The notes: generated from the sequence alone by a model not told the origin. DNA of 64,000 nt from Oscheius dolichura (GCA_932521035.1 OW051496.1:7936001-8000000); one strand, 5' to 3'. Positions 9,991 to 20,506 are shown, counted from the first letter of the stretch. Made by a program: numbers and translations.

Positions 9991-12900
9991 ATGTTTCCTC
10001 TTCATGGCATTACCCCAGCGCTACTGCTGATAATCTTTAAAAAAGTGAGTTCAACCGCCAAAGGTGTAATTTGTGGTCTGTAATTGCAGCTACTCGTGGC
10101 GGAAGCCATTCGCCTTTCTCGTACCTGTAAATTTTTAAACACCTACGCTCAAGAGAATTGGAGACGTTTCCGTCTACGATCAGAGAAAGAATTATTCATC
10201 AAAAAAGATTCCAAATGTGATAGATTTGATTTTACAGTTGGGTCACGCTGGGAAGACAGCCAGCGTATGCCGTATGCAGCTAATGAGGATCTAATTCCTG
10301 GGGTTATATTCAAGCGAATATGGATGGTAAGTCATGTGGGCCGTGCAAGATTTAAAAAAAAAGTTCGTGCTTTATTCGAACATTCAAGTTCGACAGCCGC
10401 CATCTGCCGAGGCCACCACCAGGGTTGGGCGCGCAGGTGGTCTAAAAAATCGAACCGAGCTCAGAAAATTTTCGAGCAGAGTCCGAGCCGAGCCGGAAGG
10501 CTATTTTTGAAAATCGAGCCTAGCTGAACAATTTTTGGGGGTCCGGCTCGAACAAGAGCTACAGAATTTTGTCGGGCGACTGAAATTTGATTAGGTTCAT
10601 TAGCATCATCTTGTCGAAAAATTTGATTTAGCCGGCTAACCCTTTGAGTCCCGCAGCCCAGGATAAGCTACGTGATGACTTTCAATGCTTAAAATTGATT
10701 AATTCGAACGAAGAGGATTGGAACCATTTGCACTTATACTGGCCGAAAACGCTATACATTGAGAAGCAACCCGAGAGAGACGATTTTTTCTATAAAGCGG
10801 GCTCCTGGAGCGAGGATAAACCTGTTATAGACATTGAACGGCTACTGCCCTCTCTCCAATTCGATGAAATCTTATTTTCGGTCGGTTTTGATACTTTGAT
10901 CGAAAGATTTCTTTCAGAAAGATTGGGTAAATCTGAGCGATGATGCTGTGCAACGACTGTATGAGCAATTAAAACGGCTACGCTTCTCAGCTGGACATGT
11001 TTCTGCGTATTTTTTGGAGGGTAAACGAGAAGCTCTGGTAAAGCTGCTACCATTACTACCGAGTAACAGCTTTCACTCTTATAAGTTTCCCTATGGCTAG
11101 CTATCTTATCTCTCGCCGGTATTTTTACTGTTCACATTTTAAAAAACACCGTTTCTTTCAGCTGTGCGAGAAAGTCTATCTTAGTGATGTTGTAGATTTT
11201 ATCGGCGACTTTTCCCGATTTTTTCGCTTTTCAAAAGTTCATTTGTATTTTAATGGAGAGGCAAAAAGAATATTCGACAAACATCTCGCACATTTTATTG
11301 AGGTACGTTATATAAAGTGGGAAATTACTGTAAATAGAGAGTTCGTGGAAGGGTTGAGCGCTTTAGTAGCCCATTTCTAACGAACAAGTATGCCTCCGGG
11401 CGCCGTCGGCGGCGCTTGGGTTAACAATTCGGTCGAAAAACAGCCGACAGCGCCGGCTCCCCCATCCCAAAGAGCTGTTCTAGTTATTTTCTTGTCGAAT
11501 AAGCTTTGACAGTCGGATAAAACCTGACGGTCAAACATTTCTGCTTCTCTCTCATTTGACCGGTCAATCCGTACAGACGACAGGTCTTACAGACAGATAG
11601 ACAGACAGAGATCTCCCTATTATTAGGGTAGGATATTCCACAAAAAACTAAAGTTGTAATTCAATTCCCCACCTACTTTTACTTAGAGGAAGTCATTTTC
11701 AGCCCAAAATAATGTATAGAAGAGGTGTACTGAAGCCTTTTGTTTCGGGATCACCGAATGACCAAAATTGCAGAACAAAAAGTGCCGCCACCCGGGCGCG
11801 CGCCTTTGCGGTCCCTAAGTCTACGGAGTCAAGTCAAACCACGCGCGATACCCAAATTTGGAACAAATTTTTAAACTTCAATCCCTCATAACTCGGGTGT
11901 ACCACGAGCTCGGCAGCTGAAAATATATGTATCCCGGGGTATCAAATGATGGCGAACACAGCGTAATAGGTGGCGTCTCTGGACCTGATGACGAGTTCGT
12001 GCCATTCCCTGGTGATAGATAAGTTTTGAGCGGCCAAGAAGAAAAAAATGCCAGTAATTTCGGCTCGCGGCTAGAACGGTAGACCTTCAATGTCGTACCA
12101 GGTAGCCTGCGGCAGCGTGTCGTAAACACAGTAAAACAAAAAAATAAAAAGGTTTGGCCGGGGTGAGGATCGAACCCACGACCTCTCTGACTACGCGCCC
12201 GCTCACTTCGTGCTGCACTACGAAATCCCCACATGCCAAATCACAAATACACACACGGAAACGCTAGCGCTTTAAATAATAGGGATTTTTTTCTTGTCAT
12301 TGAAAAGTTTATTTAATTTTAACTTCTAGCAATGTAAGATACTCTTTCAGAATCTTCCAAAAAATCCGGACACCGGAAGACTTAAAAACATCGGCTACGC
12401 ATTTGACAAGACACTCTATAAAAATCCCTCAGTGCAGAAGTTTTTTGAGGGCAAAATACAGTTACCCTATACTACCCATTATCCAAAAGTTTACATTTTG
12501 CCCATTCATGAAGAAAAGACGCTTATAATTTCCCAATCGGGTTCTTCCGATACAAAATTTCCCATGACAAAAGAAATCAAATATAAGATGACTGTCGTCT
12601 CTGGAGAAAATTACAAGAGAGAGTTTATTCAAACAGTCGTGGATGTCTTACTGGACAGACGAAGCAAGGAAACGCGTGAAATAATCAATATAACGAAACT
12701 GGTGGAAGTGTTGGAAAGAGAAGAAGTGTGTGAATTTCGACGGATTCTCAGAATATTTTTCAGTATGTATTGTTATTAGGGCGCGCCAAAAGTAATGATA
12801 ATTTGGACTTTTTTCCGCTCCCCATGGATCAATTTCGATAATTTCTTTAAAAATCCCCCGAGAAATTTTCCGAAAAAGTGTTTTTTCAAGATTTCTCTTT

Positions 12901-13583
12901 AGCACTGCGTTTTCAGCCTTGGGTGTCTTCTAGAAAAAAATTGCCCATCTCGTTCTGCATCGATTGACATCAAAGTCACCATAAAAAATAGAAAAATGTT
13001 GAGAAAAACCCATTTAAAGAGTCGTTGCCAAATGGCGCAGCGCGTATTGAAAATACGGTCCAGAAGGTCGAGGGTTCGGATCCGCCCGTCGTCAAATCGT
13101 TTTTGCTTTTTTTTTTCATCCGTTCATTTTCTTTTGCTTTTATATTTTATGACTAGATACAAGCTTTTCTCCCTCTAGACACTTGAACTTCCCGATTTAC
13201 ATGAAATTCAAAATTTGACCGTTGGTGCGCCAACGAGTTCTCGGGAATTTTTAGAATACTTCCGCCTAGGCTCCAGCTCTGAAAACTATATCCAAGTTTT
13301 TTTCAGCCTCTAATCTACCTCCTAGAAAATAAATTATCGAAATTGATCCCTGGGGAGCGGAGAAAAGTCCAAATTATCATTACTTTTGGCGCGCCCTAAT
13401 ATTTTCAAAGAGCCAATTCTTCTTTCAGATCATGCTCATAAATGTCTACGTGATATTCCCCCGGCTAGAGGATGTCTTTGTCTGCGAGAGAAGAAGAAGA
13501 AAGAGGAAGAAGAGCGTTGCTTGAAAAGAAAAGCGGCTTGGAATGAGAAGAAAAACAAGAAGAAGAGATACAGACAAAAATAA
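9991..13583 (+). CDS. F-box-like protein gene with a duplicated exon and transposon-filled introns
   Basis: Proposed exons are 9991-10044, 10090-10326, 10662-10880, 10918-11037, 11162-11302, 12351-12762 and 13429-13583. All phases are consistent, giving about 445 residues. The N-terminus (GITPALLLIIFKK, then RLSRTCKFLN) matches the F-box-like start of the paralogues at 21.3, 22.6 and 24.6 kb. The introns after FLEGKREAL and after AHFIE sit at the same positions as in those genes. Exons 2 and 3 resemble each other (both contain an E-[ND/DW]-W core, then IKK/IEK and SW-ED), so this may be an exon duplication or two fused half-genes. The C-terminus ends in a Lys/Glu-rich tail absent from the paralogues. 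F-box proteins usually recruit substrates to SCF ubiquitin ligases. Introns carry a retroposon, a tRNA-like repeat and a MITE. It could be a decaying gene. Confidence 0.55.
10430..10560. repeat. CGAGCC-rich interspersed repeat in intron
   Basis: A stretch of degenerate CGAACCGAGCTC, CCGAGCCGAGCC and AATCGAGCCTAGC units lies in the gap between the two similar exons of the F-box-like gene. It looks like low-complexity or interspersed repeat DNA and may mark where the exon duplication or gene fusion occurred. Confidence 0.5.
11385..11640 (+). mobile_element. Short dispersed retroposon-like repeat, copy 1
   Basis: About 250 bp are closely similar to 24292-24549. The two share an exact core of over 40 bp (within it TTTTCTTGTCGAATAAGC) and the start ACAAGTATGCCTCCGG. 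Both have a CAGACAGACA tract near the end and a shared terminus ATTATTAGGGTAGGAT. The CAGA-rich tail followed by a fixed end suggests a non-LTR-derived SINE-like element, but no reverse transcriptase is present. It sits in an intron of the F-box-like gene. Confidence 0.7.
12155..12230 (-). repeat. tRNA-like sequence (probable SINE head or tRNA pseudogene)
   Basis: On the minus strand a B-box-like GGTTCGATCCT with a good T-arm (GTGGG/CTCAC) follows an A-box-like TAGTGCAGCACG. The first seven bases do not pair with the 3' end, so this is not a functional tRNA. It lies in the last large intron of the F-box-like gene. Confidence 0.55.
12779..13396. mobile_element. 618-bp MITE with near-perfect 70-bp terminal inverted repeats
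   Basis: The left end begins GGGCGCGCCAAAAGTAATG. The right end is its inverse, and similarity continues for about 70 bp with very few changes. The element is flanked by TA on both sides, fitting a Tc1/mariner-type TA target duplication. It lies between a donor (GTATGT at 12763) and an acceptor (TTTCAG ending 13428), so it sits inside an intron of the F-box-like gene. It contains a tRNA-like segment and no transposase. Confidence 0.88.
13021..13095 (+). repeat. tRNA-like segment inside the MITE
   Basis: TGGCGCAGCGCG resembles a pol III A box, and GGTTCGGATCC about 40 bp downstream resembles a B box. Acceptor-stem pairing is poor. It may be a tRNA-derived SINE fragment captured by the MITE. 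Confidence 0.5.
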
Positions 13584-14731
13584 ACAAGTTTTTCTAAAGG
13601 CACACCAGCTGAGATTGTTTGGACGGGCTCCAGTCGCCCTCAGTCCAATACGGATACAGACAAGGAGATTGACCGATGACTAGGACTTTTCCCTTTCTCC
13701 CTGTCTATTGACCGGACTTCAGATGGTTCAGTGGTTATAGATCTTTATTGGCTTATCAACCATATGGGCTAGAGTGTCTCTCACTTGTTTATGGGCTGTA
13801 TCGCCCTGGAGGGGAGCGCATTCTGACCAGTAGTCAGAACACTCCCGGCCGACAGAAGGAAAAGCACAGCCTCCATTTCTATGAAGAACTGTGCCCGCAA
13901 CTTGCCCAACAAGCTGGCCTTCTAGAATGAGTGGCAGATTATATGTTAATGTTGGTGATGGTGAATTGTCTCTATAATCCGAGACGATGAATGTGATTTG
14001 TGAGAGTGTTTGTGAGTAGCCCGTTTACAATATACAATGAGTGAAAAATAAACGGAATCACTGATTACAAAGGGTTACAAAGAAAGAATTAAACTGGGAA
14101 GAGGAACTTATCTAGGGAAGAAGTTTGTTCGGACGCAGCTTGGCTTTGACGGAGATGTCAATGGTGGGGTAGTGGCGCTGTGACGAAGTCTTCTTTTGGT
14201 CCAAAACGGATGGGTCTTCTTGGTTTGTCTTCTTCTAGTGAGAGTTTTGGACTGATGATTGAAGTTCCAGCTTCTTTTTAGCGCTTTGTCGCGGACATTG
14301 GGTGTTATTACTGTGTTATTCATTGAGTATTGAATTATTCCAGTTGGTATTCTGGGAGAACATTCTTTGTTTTATTGTTTTATTTTGTGTTATTGTTAAA
14401 TTACGGTGCTTATGTTGTTCTTATTGAAGTCGGGGGTGTCACCTTTGTCTGCGGATATTTTTTTCCTAATTTTTGATGTAAAAATTAATAACAACACGCA
14501 TTCACGTCAGAAACTAACGTTGCCATTCAATTCTACATCTAAAATTACCTACTGGGCATTATTTTCAAGACAGGAAAACCATTTGCACAGGCTCACTAAA
14601 GCTTTTTACATCGCGCACCTCGTATGACCAAATTTCCAATAAAAAAACTGTTACCCGCGCTTGGCGCGCCTTTGCGGTCCCTACCATTGTTAGAGCAGCA
14701 CAAAAACAGATTTGTATTATACTTTCTGGTT
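13584..14731. other. Intergenic, no gene recognised
   Basis: Several short open frames occur but none shows splice-supported or family-like coding sequence. A 20-bp string GCGCGCCTTTGCGGTCCCTA at about 14666 also occurs at about 11791 in the F-box-like gene's intron, so a dispersed repeat end is likely here. The right edge joins the 3' end of the M20-like gene. Confidence 0.45.
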
Positions 14732-14771
14732 AAAGAACAAGAGTACTGTATTTGAGGATTTTTATTCGTGT
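14732..14771 (-). repeat. Dispersed 3'-UTR-like motif, copy 2
   Basis: This near-copy of 4591-4632 begins right at the stop codon of the M20-like gene. It supplies the AATAAA-like signal that gene probably uses for polyadenylation. Confidence 0.6.
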
Positions 14772-15542
14772 TAAATGTTGGAGATGCCCATCTGCGGCTC
14801 GTAACGGGTCACAATCTTGTTGGGGCTGTGCATCCGCTTGAAGATCTTCTCGATATGGTCATTGACTAAGCCGGCAATGATCCCGGGACGCTGGCCGGGT
14901 CCCGTACGGATGGAAAACTTTCCAATTACCTGAGTTAGACACTGTATTTAAAGGACTAAATGAGGATACCTTAGCGGGGATGACGGTCTTCTCTCCGGGG
15001 CCATCAAAGGCTCCTTCAATGCCGTGGAAGGAGATGGACGGCTTCCAGCAGGTGGCCAGCAGCCAGGCTTCCTTATCCCTGACGATCAGATGACGAATCC
15101 CGTGGCTTTTTTGAGCCTCATCGATTGAGAAGTTGCTGTTTCGAAGCAGTTTCCGCTGCTCGTCCGTCGGCTGCTCGAGATCCTTCTCAATTTCAGGCGC
15201 TGTGATCACCATAAGCTCGGTGGAGTCCGTCAACTGGCTGAGCAGGCAGACCAAGTCGGTCATGGCCTCGGGCACCGAGCCGCCATAGCTTCCCGAATGG
15301 AGATCCTGCTTGGCACACGTTATTTCAACCTCGAAGTTAATGAGCCCACGCTGTCCACCAGTGACACAGGCGGCGGCCGCCGGACAGGGACAGGAGCCCG
15401 TCACCACGCACGGGATGTCGACCGGCTTCGGCGGAGGACGGAAATAGCTGCTGACGAGGTTGACCACGTAGTAGGAGAGGAAGAAGATGATCAGACCGAA
15501 AAAGCACGTCGAGAAGAAGTTGTAGGCAAGAGATGAGAGCAT
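14771..15542 (-). CDS. Membrane-anchored M20 dipeptidase fragment (lid/dimerisation domain only)
   Basis: Two exons (15542-14970 and 14929-14771, 40-nt intron, phase 0) encode 243 residues. Residues from about 64 on match the middle of cytosolic non-specific dipeptidase (CNDP2-type, family M20A). Landmarks include DLHSGSYGGSVPEAM, SFHGIEGAFDGPGEKTVIP and KFSIRTGPGQRPG. These belong to the dimerisation ('lid') domain. The N-terminal catalytic half is replaced by a hydrophobic anchor at about residues 8-29. The C-terminal part with remaining metal-binding residues is cut off after SPNKIVTRYEP. It therefore cannot be a complete hydrolase. It may be a young chimeric gene or a transcribed pseudogene. 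It points away from the SLC4 gene, with 474 bp between the start codons. Confidence 0.75.
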
Positions 15543-16016
15543 TGCATCCGGTTGGGAGCAAAGCGATCAGCACAATAGCGTTGGAATCCGGTAGACGACG
15601 GTCAGAACCCTTGCCATCTCCTGTTTGCCCGCGGATTACGGTAAGAATCTTGCAATTTCTTGTATAGAGCGGTTGGCGGCAACCTTCAAACATTCATAGC
15701 CGGAAAAAGACCAATTTATCAGTTCCAGTGATTTTCTTCTGGTGATTAATGGCGTTAGGAGTTTCGGCCGTCTGATGGCACCATGGTCGACACTGGCTGT
15801 CTGTTCTTTTAGGCTCACAGTTCGCTTCCGCCCGTCCTCCCCGTGGATTACCATGTGATTTACCACAAAATGGAATTATGTAAAGTTATTGCCCTCACGG
15901 TTCAGAGGGGCGAGACTGAATCCTGTTCTTTTAGCCCCATTCCCTTTTGCAGAGTATCATCGCTCTTCTCTCTCTCTCTTTACAAGGGCCATTTCTCCTT
16001 TTTCAGATCTTCAAAA
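15543..16016. promoter_or_regulatory. Divergent promoter region between the M20-like and SLC4 genes
   Basis: The two start codons face away from each other, so both promoters must lie here unless transcripts are trans-spliced. A CT-rich tract and TTTTTCAG at about 16000-16006 precede the SLC4 start and could be a trans-splice acceptor. No specific factor site is identified. Confidence 0.4.
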
Positions 16017-18454
16017 ATGAGTAAAGTCTTTCCCGGAGACGAAGAATCTCCACAAGGACAACTTGAACTCCCCGCTCTGTCCATGGGAGACCCATCAAGG
16101 CGAGTTTCTTCACTCATCGAATAAGCATGAAGTAATCGCGCTCTAACGCCACCATATAATAAAGAGAAATTCTTTGTGTTTCCAGTTGTGACAGCGAGAG
16201 GCAGTCCAGTTTTAACAACTCCTACATAGAGCTCTGCCATCAGAGATCTGTCCCTCCGCCGTCAGATTCCTTCCTGGTAGGCTCTCTTCCCCACATTTCC
16301 TCCATTTCTCCTCCTCTTTCCAGTTTGGACCGAATCCCTGGTATCCATTCCGTGGCCTGAAGAATGAATTCCTCCTCCGTGCCGGCTACTATTTCTCAGA
16401 TTTCGAGGATGGTATAAAAGGACCCAAGACCATACAAAAACTGCTCTCAACCATCGCCTTCCTCTATTTTGCCTGCCTCCTCCCGGACGTGGCCTTCGGC
16501 GCGTTGAATGACGACAATACAAATGGAGGATTAAGTATGCTCCATTTATAATGGAAAAGGACTGTTCAGATGTGAGGAAGGTTATCATAGCCCAAGGAAT
16601 AGGAGGGATTGTCTTCTCGCTCTTTGGCGGCCAGCCGATGATCATCCTCCTGTCCACTGCGCCCCTCGCCCTTTATATCAAATGTATCTCAATTTAAACA
16701 ATGTAACGAAATAATTTACAGTAATCTACAGTATTTGCGAAGAATTGGGCTATGACTTCTTCGCGATGTACGCGTGTGTTGGCTTATTTTGCTGTATATT
16801 CCTCATAATATATTCTGTGACGGAGCTGGGGAGCTTGATGAAGTTTTCAACCAGGTAAAATTTTCTCCATTCCATGCGAATCAAAGTATCACACATTGCA
16901 ACCCCCAGAGAAACCGGAAATTTTGAGAATGACTTGGGACCAGGTAGTGAAAGAACATCAGCTCAGTCGGCAGAGCACCAGAATCTTCACCTGGCAGTCG
17001 CGAGTTCGAGCCTCGCAATGGGCTATAACACTATTTGCCTTTTTGCCATTACAAAAGACATGTTTTCAGATCAATGGAGGAGATTTTTTCCCTCTTTATT
17101 GCTATTGACTTCACCTCCGAGGGAATACGAGCGGCGCGCAGAGGTACAATCATTGTTCTTTGCTTTTCTGAATTCTTTTTGGGAAAACGGTCTTTTTGTT
17201 CAGCTTTCCTTCAAAATTACGATACCTGTCACTCGTCCAGCCTGGTTCAAAATGCCTCTTCTACTATTATTGTTCTGGTATCCGATTCTTGCCATAGGGA
17301 CACGGCTATTCTCTTCGTTCTTCTCATGTTAGGAACTCTGTGGATGGGAATGTTCTTCTACAGTATCCGCAAGGTCAGCCCTCTAATTTCCCCTCTGATA
17401 AAACTGCTTCCAGTCTTCGTTTTTCAACCGAACGGGTCGAGATCTCATAGCGGACTATGCTCTCCCTGCCGCCGTTTTGATCATGTCCTTCGTCGGTTCT
17501 TTTCTCTTCTCCAGTGTCGCTAGTAAGTCTTTCCCCTGGATTCTCTCCCATTTCTCATTTCCAGAGGACAGTTTCAAAATGAGAGAAGAGATTCCCCTGA
17601 CCCAGGTGGCCGACGTCTTCTCCCTGCCCCTCTCCGCCTACTTTCTCTCCCTCCTATTGGGATTCTCCCTCTCCTTCCTCTTCTACATTGACCAGAATGT
17701 CACTTCTGCCCTCTGCAGCAACCCGGAGAACAAGTTGAAGAAGGGGCAGACCCAGAACTTAGACCTGCTCGTGGTGGCCATCCTCAACATGGTCCTCTCC
17801 GTCTTGGGACTGCCCTGGGTCCATGGTGCCCTTCCTCATTCCCCCTTACATTGTCGTGCTTTGGCGGATATCGAGGTGGAGACTGTCAATGGTCACCAGG
17901 TTGAAGTGTAAGCCTAGTCCCTTTCCTTATTACAGTACCCCTCCTTTCAGAATAACCAACGTGAGGGAGACGCGTCTAGCCGCCCTGATCTCCCACGTCC
18001 TCATCCTCCTCTCGGCATTTTTCCTCATCCCTAATCCCCTCCAACTCATCCCCACTTCTGTTCTCTACGGCCTCTTCCTCTACGTGGCCGTCACATCCCT
18101 AGCTGGGAACAGTCTCTTCGACAGGGTATTGCTTCTATTCACCGAAGAGGTAACCCTCCCCCTCTTCATCTATAGAATATCCATTTCTAGGAGTCATTCC
18201 CCAAAAACGACGTGACCAAGATGGTTCCGAAGGAGACGATCCACCTCTTCACTGGATTACAGCTCGTCCAGCTACTGATCTTCTGTGTCTTCGGCTTCTT
18301 CCCGTATCCCTATGTTCAGATGGCCTTCCCAATTGTTTGTATACTCCTCATCCCGGTCAGGCACACCCTCATCCCATTGCTAATAGAGCACAAATACTTG
18401 AATGTCCTAGACAAAACGGAAATTACCGTGAGTACAACACAAACCGACGGTTAA
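16017..18454 (+). CDS. SLC4-family anion/bicarbonate (Bor1-type) transporter
   Basis: Eleven exons: 16017-16099, 16186-16276, 16324-16534, 16570-16683, 16722-16854, 17070-17143, 17204-17373, 17414-17522, 17565-17907, 17951-18149, 18191-18454. They give 596 residues with consistent phases. Family landmarks in order: SDFEDGIKG, LYFACLLPDVAFGALNDD, FSLFGGQPMIIL, YIDQNVTSAL, KLKKGQTQNLDLLVVAILN, LGLPWVHG, NVRETRLAAL, VLYGLFLYVAV and a final HTLIPLL block. These are the transmembrane core of the HCO3- transporter family. The long cytoplasmic N-terminal domain of vertebrate SLC4 proteins is reduced to about 60 residues, as in plant/fungal Bor1. Predicted role: anion exchange or bicarbonate/borate transport at the plasma membrane. 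The first intron needs a GC donor. AATAAA lies at about 18506; a possible alternative donor (ACC|GTGAGT at 18430) could splice to downstream cassettes. Confidence 0.93.
16951..17022 (+). repeat. tRNA-Lys-like pseudogene or SINE head in SLC4 intron
   Basis: The D-arm (AGCTCAGTCGGCAGAGC), a 17-nt anticodon arm with CTT in the anticodon position and a perfect T-arm (GCGAG/CTCGC around TTCGAGC) are present. The 5' acceptor strand does not pair with AATGGGC at the 3' side. It lies in the 215-nt intron between SLC4 exons 5 and 6, much longer than its neighbours. Confidence 0.6.
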
Positions 18455-20506
18455 TCCGCTCGCATTTACATCAGGCACAGGTCCTTTTGTAGTTCCTTTT
18501 ACGCAATAAAAGAAAGTTGACCATGTTGGTGGACGTAACGCCTTAACGAGTGTGCGGACAGCTCCGCAGCCAACGGCCAGGTCAGGCGAAAGATTCGAGA
18601 AGAGCGCAGGCGCGATCTTTCAAACCAGGCCGCGTGAAACAATGGCACTGCTGTTTGAAATAACCGAACAAATTGGACAGATTGAACAAAACAATCTCCG
18701 AGTAGGGCTTTGACGCCTCTTGGAGAAAACAAGAACACAGGGAGCACCTACAGAGCTTTTACGTCTGTGGCGCTCCAGATCATACAAACAAAAATTTTGT
18801 GATCATCTGCAGAACCATCTGTAGAAGTATCACAAGTATCCTGGCCAAGAAGTTGATTGCTGGTGGCTGGTTGCCTGAGTGATGCTGTTCTTTCCAGTTC
18901 ACAGACGATCCGTTTCCCTTTGTGGTGACCGGGGTCCAGACGGCTCCAAACACTGCTGTGGTACCGTGGGGCCGGGGACGACCGGGTAGCCGGACCAGGA
19001 CACCTCCTCCGGAGAGGGAGGCCGACACGAGGAGGCGGATTCCCCTCGTGGCGCGTCCCATTGACCGTCTCTCATCTCGATTTTATATCAAAAGAAGCGA
19101 AATTTTGAGGCGGCACGCTTCAAAAAGAGTTGACATGCCTTTTTGAAAAGAGGAAAATGGACTAAACCGACGGGGGCAGAAGCGAAGAAGGTCAGGAGGC
19201 GACCGGCAGACATGGAAAGAGACAGCGAAACGGCGAATTGACCAGTTGGATCCGTTTCGACTACAGCTGACCGGTTGAAGTTGGCCACTCCGCTTTCGAG
19301 CCATTTTGAATCATCCGCCACTGAAAATCATAGTTTTTGACGAAAAGTAGCGAGAATCTGACGGACGGGCAAGAGAGCAGGAGATTCCAGAAAAGGAGGG
19401 TATCCTGGGGCCACTGGGGGAAGTGGGCAGCAACCAACAGGTAGGAGGGGCCGCCGAAGATCGTCGAGTAGGGCAAACGGCTATAGAAAAAGATCTTCTG
19501 CTTGAAAATGAACACACCTAAAGGAAGCGGCGAAGAGATGATGGTGCAAGATCCCACGGTGCCACATCAGGAGCAGAAATCCCGCCAGCAAGTCAGGCCG
19601 TCTTTCGGAGGCACGATCCATTTACTTCTCATCTCTTTCCAGAAGGCGTCATTCTTCTTTGAGGACGACCATCGCTACGAACCAGATCCTGAAAGAAAAC
19701 CAACAAGCAAGAAGATAGAGAAAAAAAAGAAGAAGAAAGTCAACGTTTGAAAGGAATTCAAGAGAAAAGCGCCGCTGAGATTCGAGCTCTTCCAGCTTCC
19801 CTTTGTGGTGACCGGGGTCCAGACGGCTCCAAACACCGCTGTGGCACCGTGGGACCGGGGACGACCGGGAAGCCGGGCCAGGACACCTCCTCCGGAGAAG
19901 GAGGCTGCCACAAGGAGGCGGATTCCCCTCGTGGCGTGTCCCATTGACCGTCTCTCATCTCGATTTGAGAGCAAAAAAAGAATAATTTTGATGCGGCGCA
20001 CTTCAAAACAGAATGGAGTCGCAATTTGAGATTGAAAGGAAATAAAGAAAAAAGCAACCTGGTAACAATTGAAGAGACGAGTAGCAGGAGGCGACCATCT
20101 TGTGGGGGAGCAGAAAGCGAACTGACGAAATAACGGGTTGGCCAGTTGAATCAGTTTCGACCAGGGTTGACAAGAATTTACAGGACAGTCCGCCACGGAC
20201 CAATGGAAAATTTCACAGCTGCTGTTTCGCTTTCCAGAAATTGTTTCAATTTGTGATCAACAAGGCCCAAGTGATTCCTGCCATACCCCAAAGCAAAATC
20301 CCCAGTCCCTCTTCCATACCCATTCCTCCAGCGCGCCTCCTCCTATGGGATATGGCATATCTCTTCCGTAGCCCCTTTGGTGGGGATAATTCGAGTGAGG
20401 CTGTCCTGTAGAGCATATTATGGTATCTTCCAAGGTTACGCTATAAACTCCTGGATACTTTTAAAGAATTTATTAATATATTCTGCAAATCGTGTGCCGC
20501 CTGCTC
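18455..20506 (+). repeat. Tandemly duplicated 3' cassette downstream of the SLC4 gene
   Basis: Two copies of a 171-bp block (18913-19083 and 19796-19966) differ at about ten sites, and weaker similarity extends on both sides. Each copy is preceded by a TTCCAG-type acceptor and begins close to a GTGACC donor-like site. Each is followed some 400-700 bp later by another acceptor and an open stretch. Changes between copies are not biased to synonymous sites, so the block itself behaves as noncoding. The region could be a set of alternative 3' exons for the SLC4 gene or a decayed duplicate. Confidence 0.55.
19643..19750 (+). CDS. Candidate alternative terminal exon (SLC4 gene)
   Basis: After TTTCCAG ending at 19642, 35 codons run to a TGA in phase 0. 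They begin KASFFFEDDHRYEPDPE and end in a run of lysines. An acidic patch followed by a poly-Lys tail is also typical of mammalian SLC4 C-termini (for example NBC-type). The SLC4 gene has a phase-0 donor at 18430 that would join directly or through a 9-codon exon at 18898-18924. No transcript evidence is available, so this is a hypothesis. Confidence 0.32.
   Translation, partial: KASFFFEDDHRYEPDPERKPTSKKIEKKKKKKVNV

Noticed and set aside
12155..13095. Possible functional tRNA genes at 12.2 and 13.0 kb
   Set aside because: A- and B-box-like strings are present, but acceptor stems do not pair; tRNA-derived repeats are more likely.
13748..13930. Possible short gene after the F-box-like gene
   Set aside because: Sixty codons without a recognisable domain or splice context; a TGGTTCAGTGGTT string nearby hints at a tRNA-derived repeat, but no B box was found.
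18922..20029. Two similar frames starting VTGVQTAPNTA in the duplicated cassette
   Set aside because: Differences between the copies are as often amino-acid-changing as silent (about six against four), so the shared frame is better explained by duplication of noncoding DNA.
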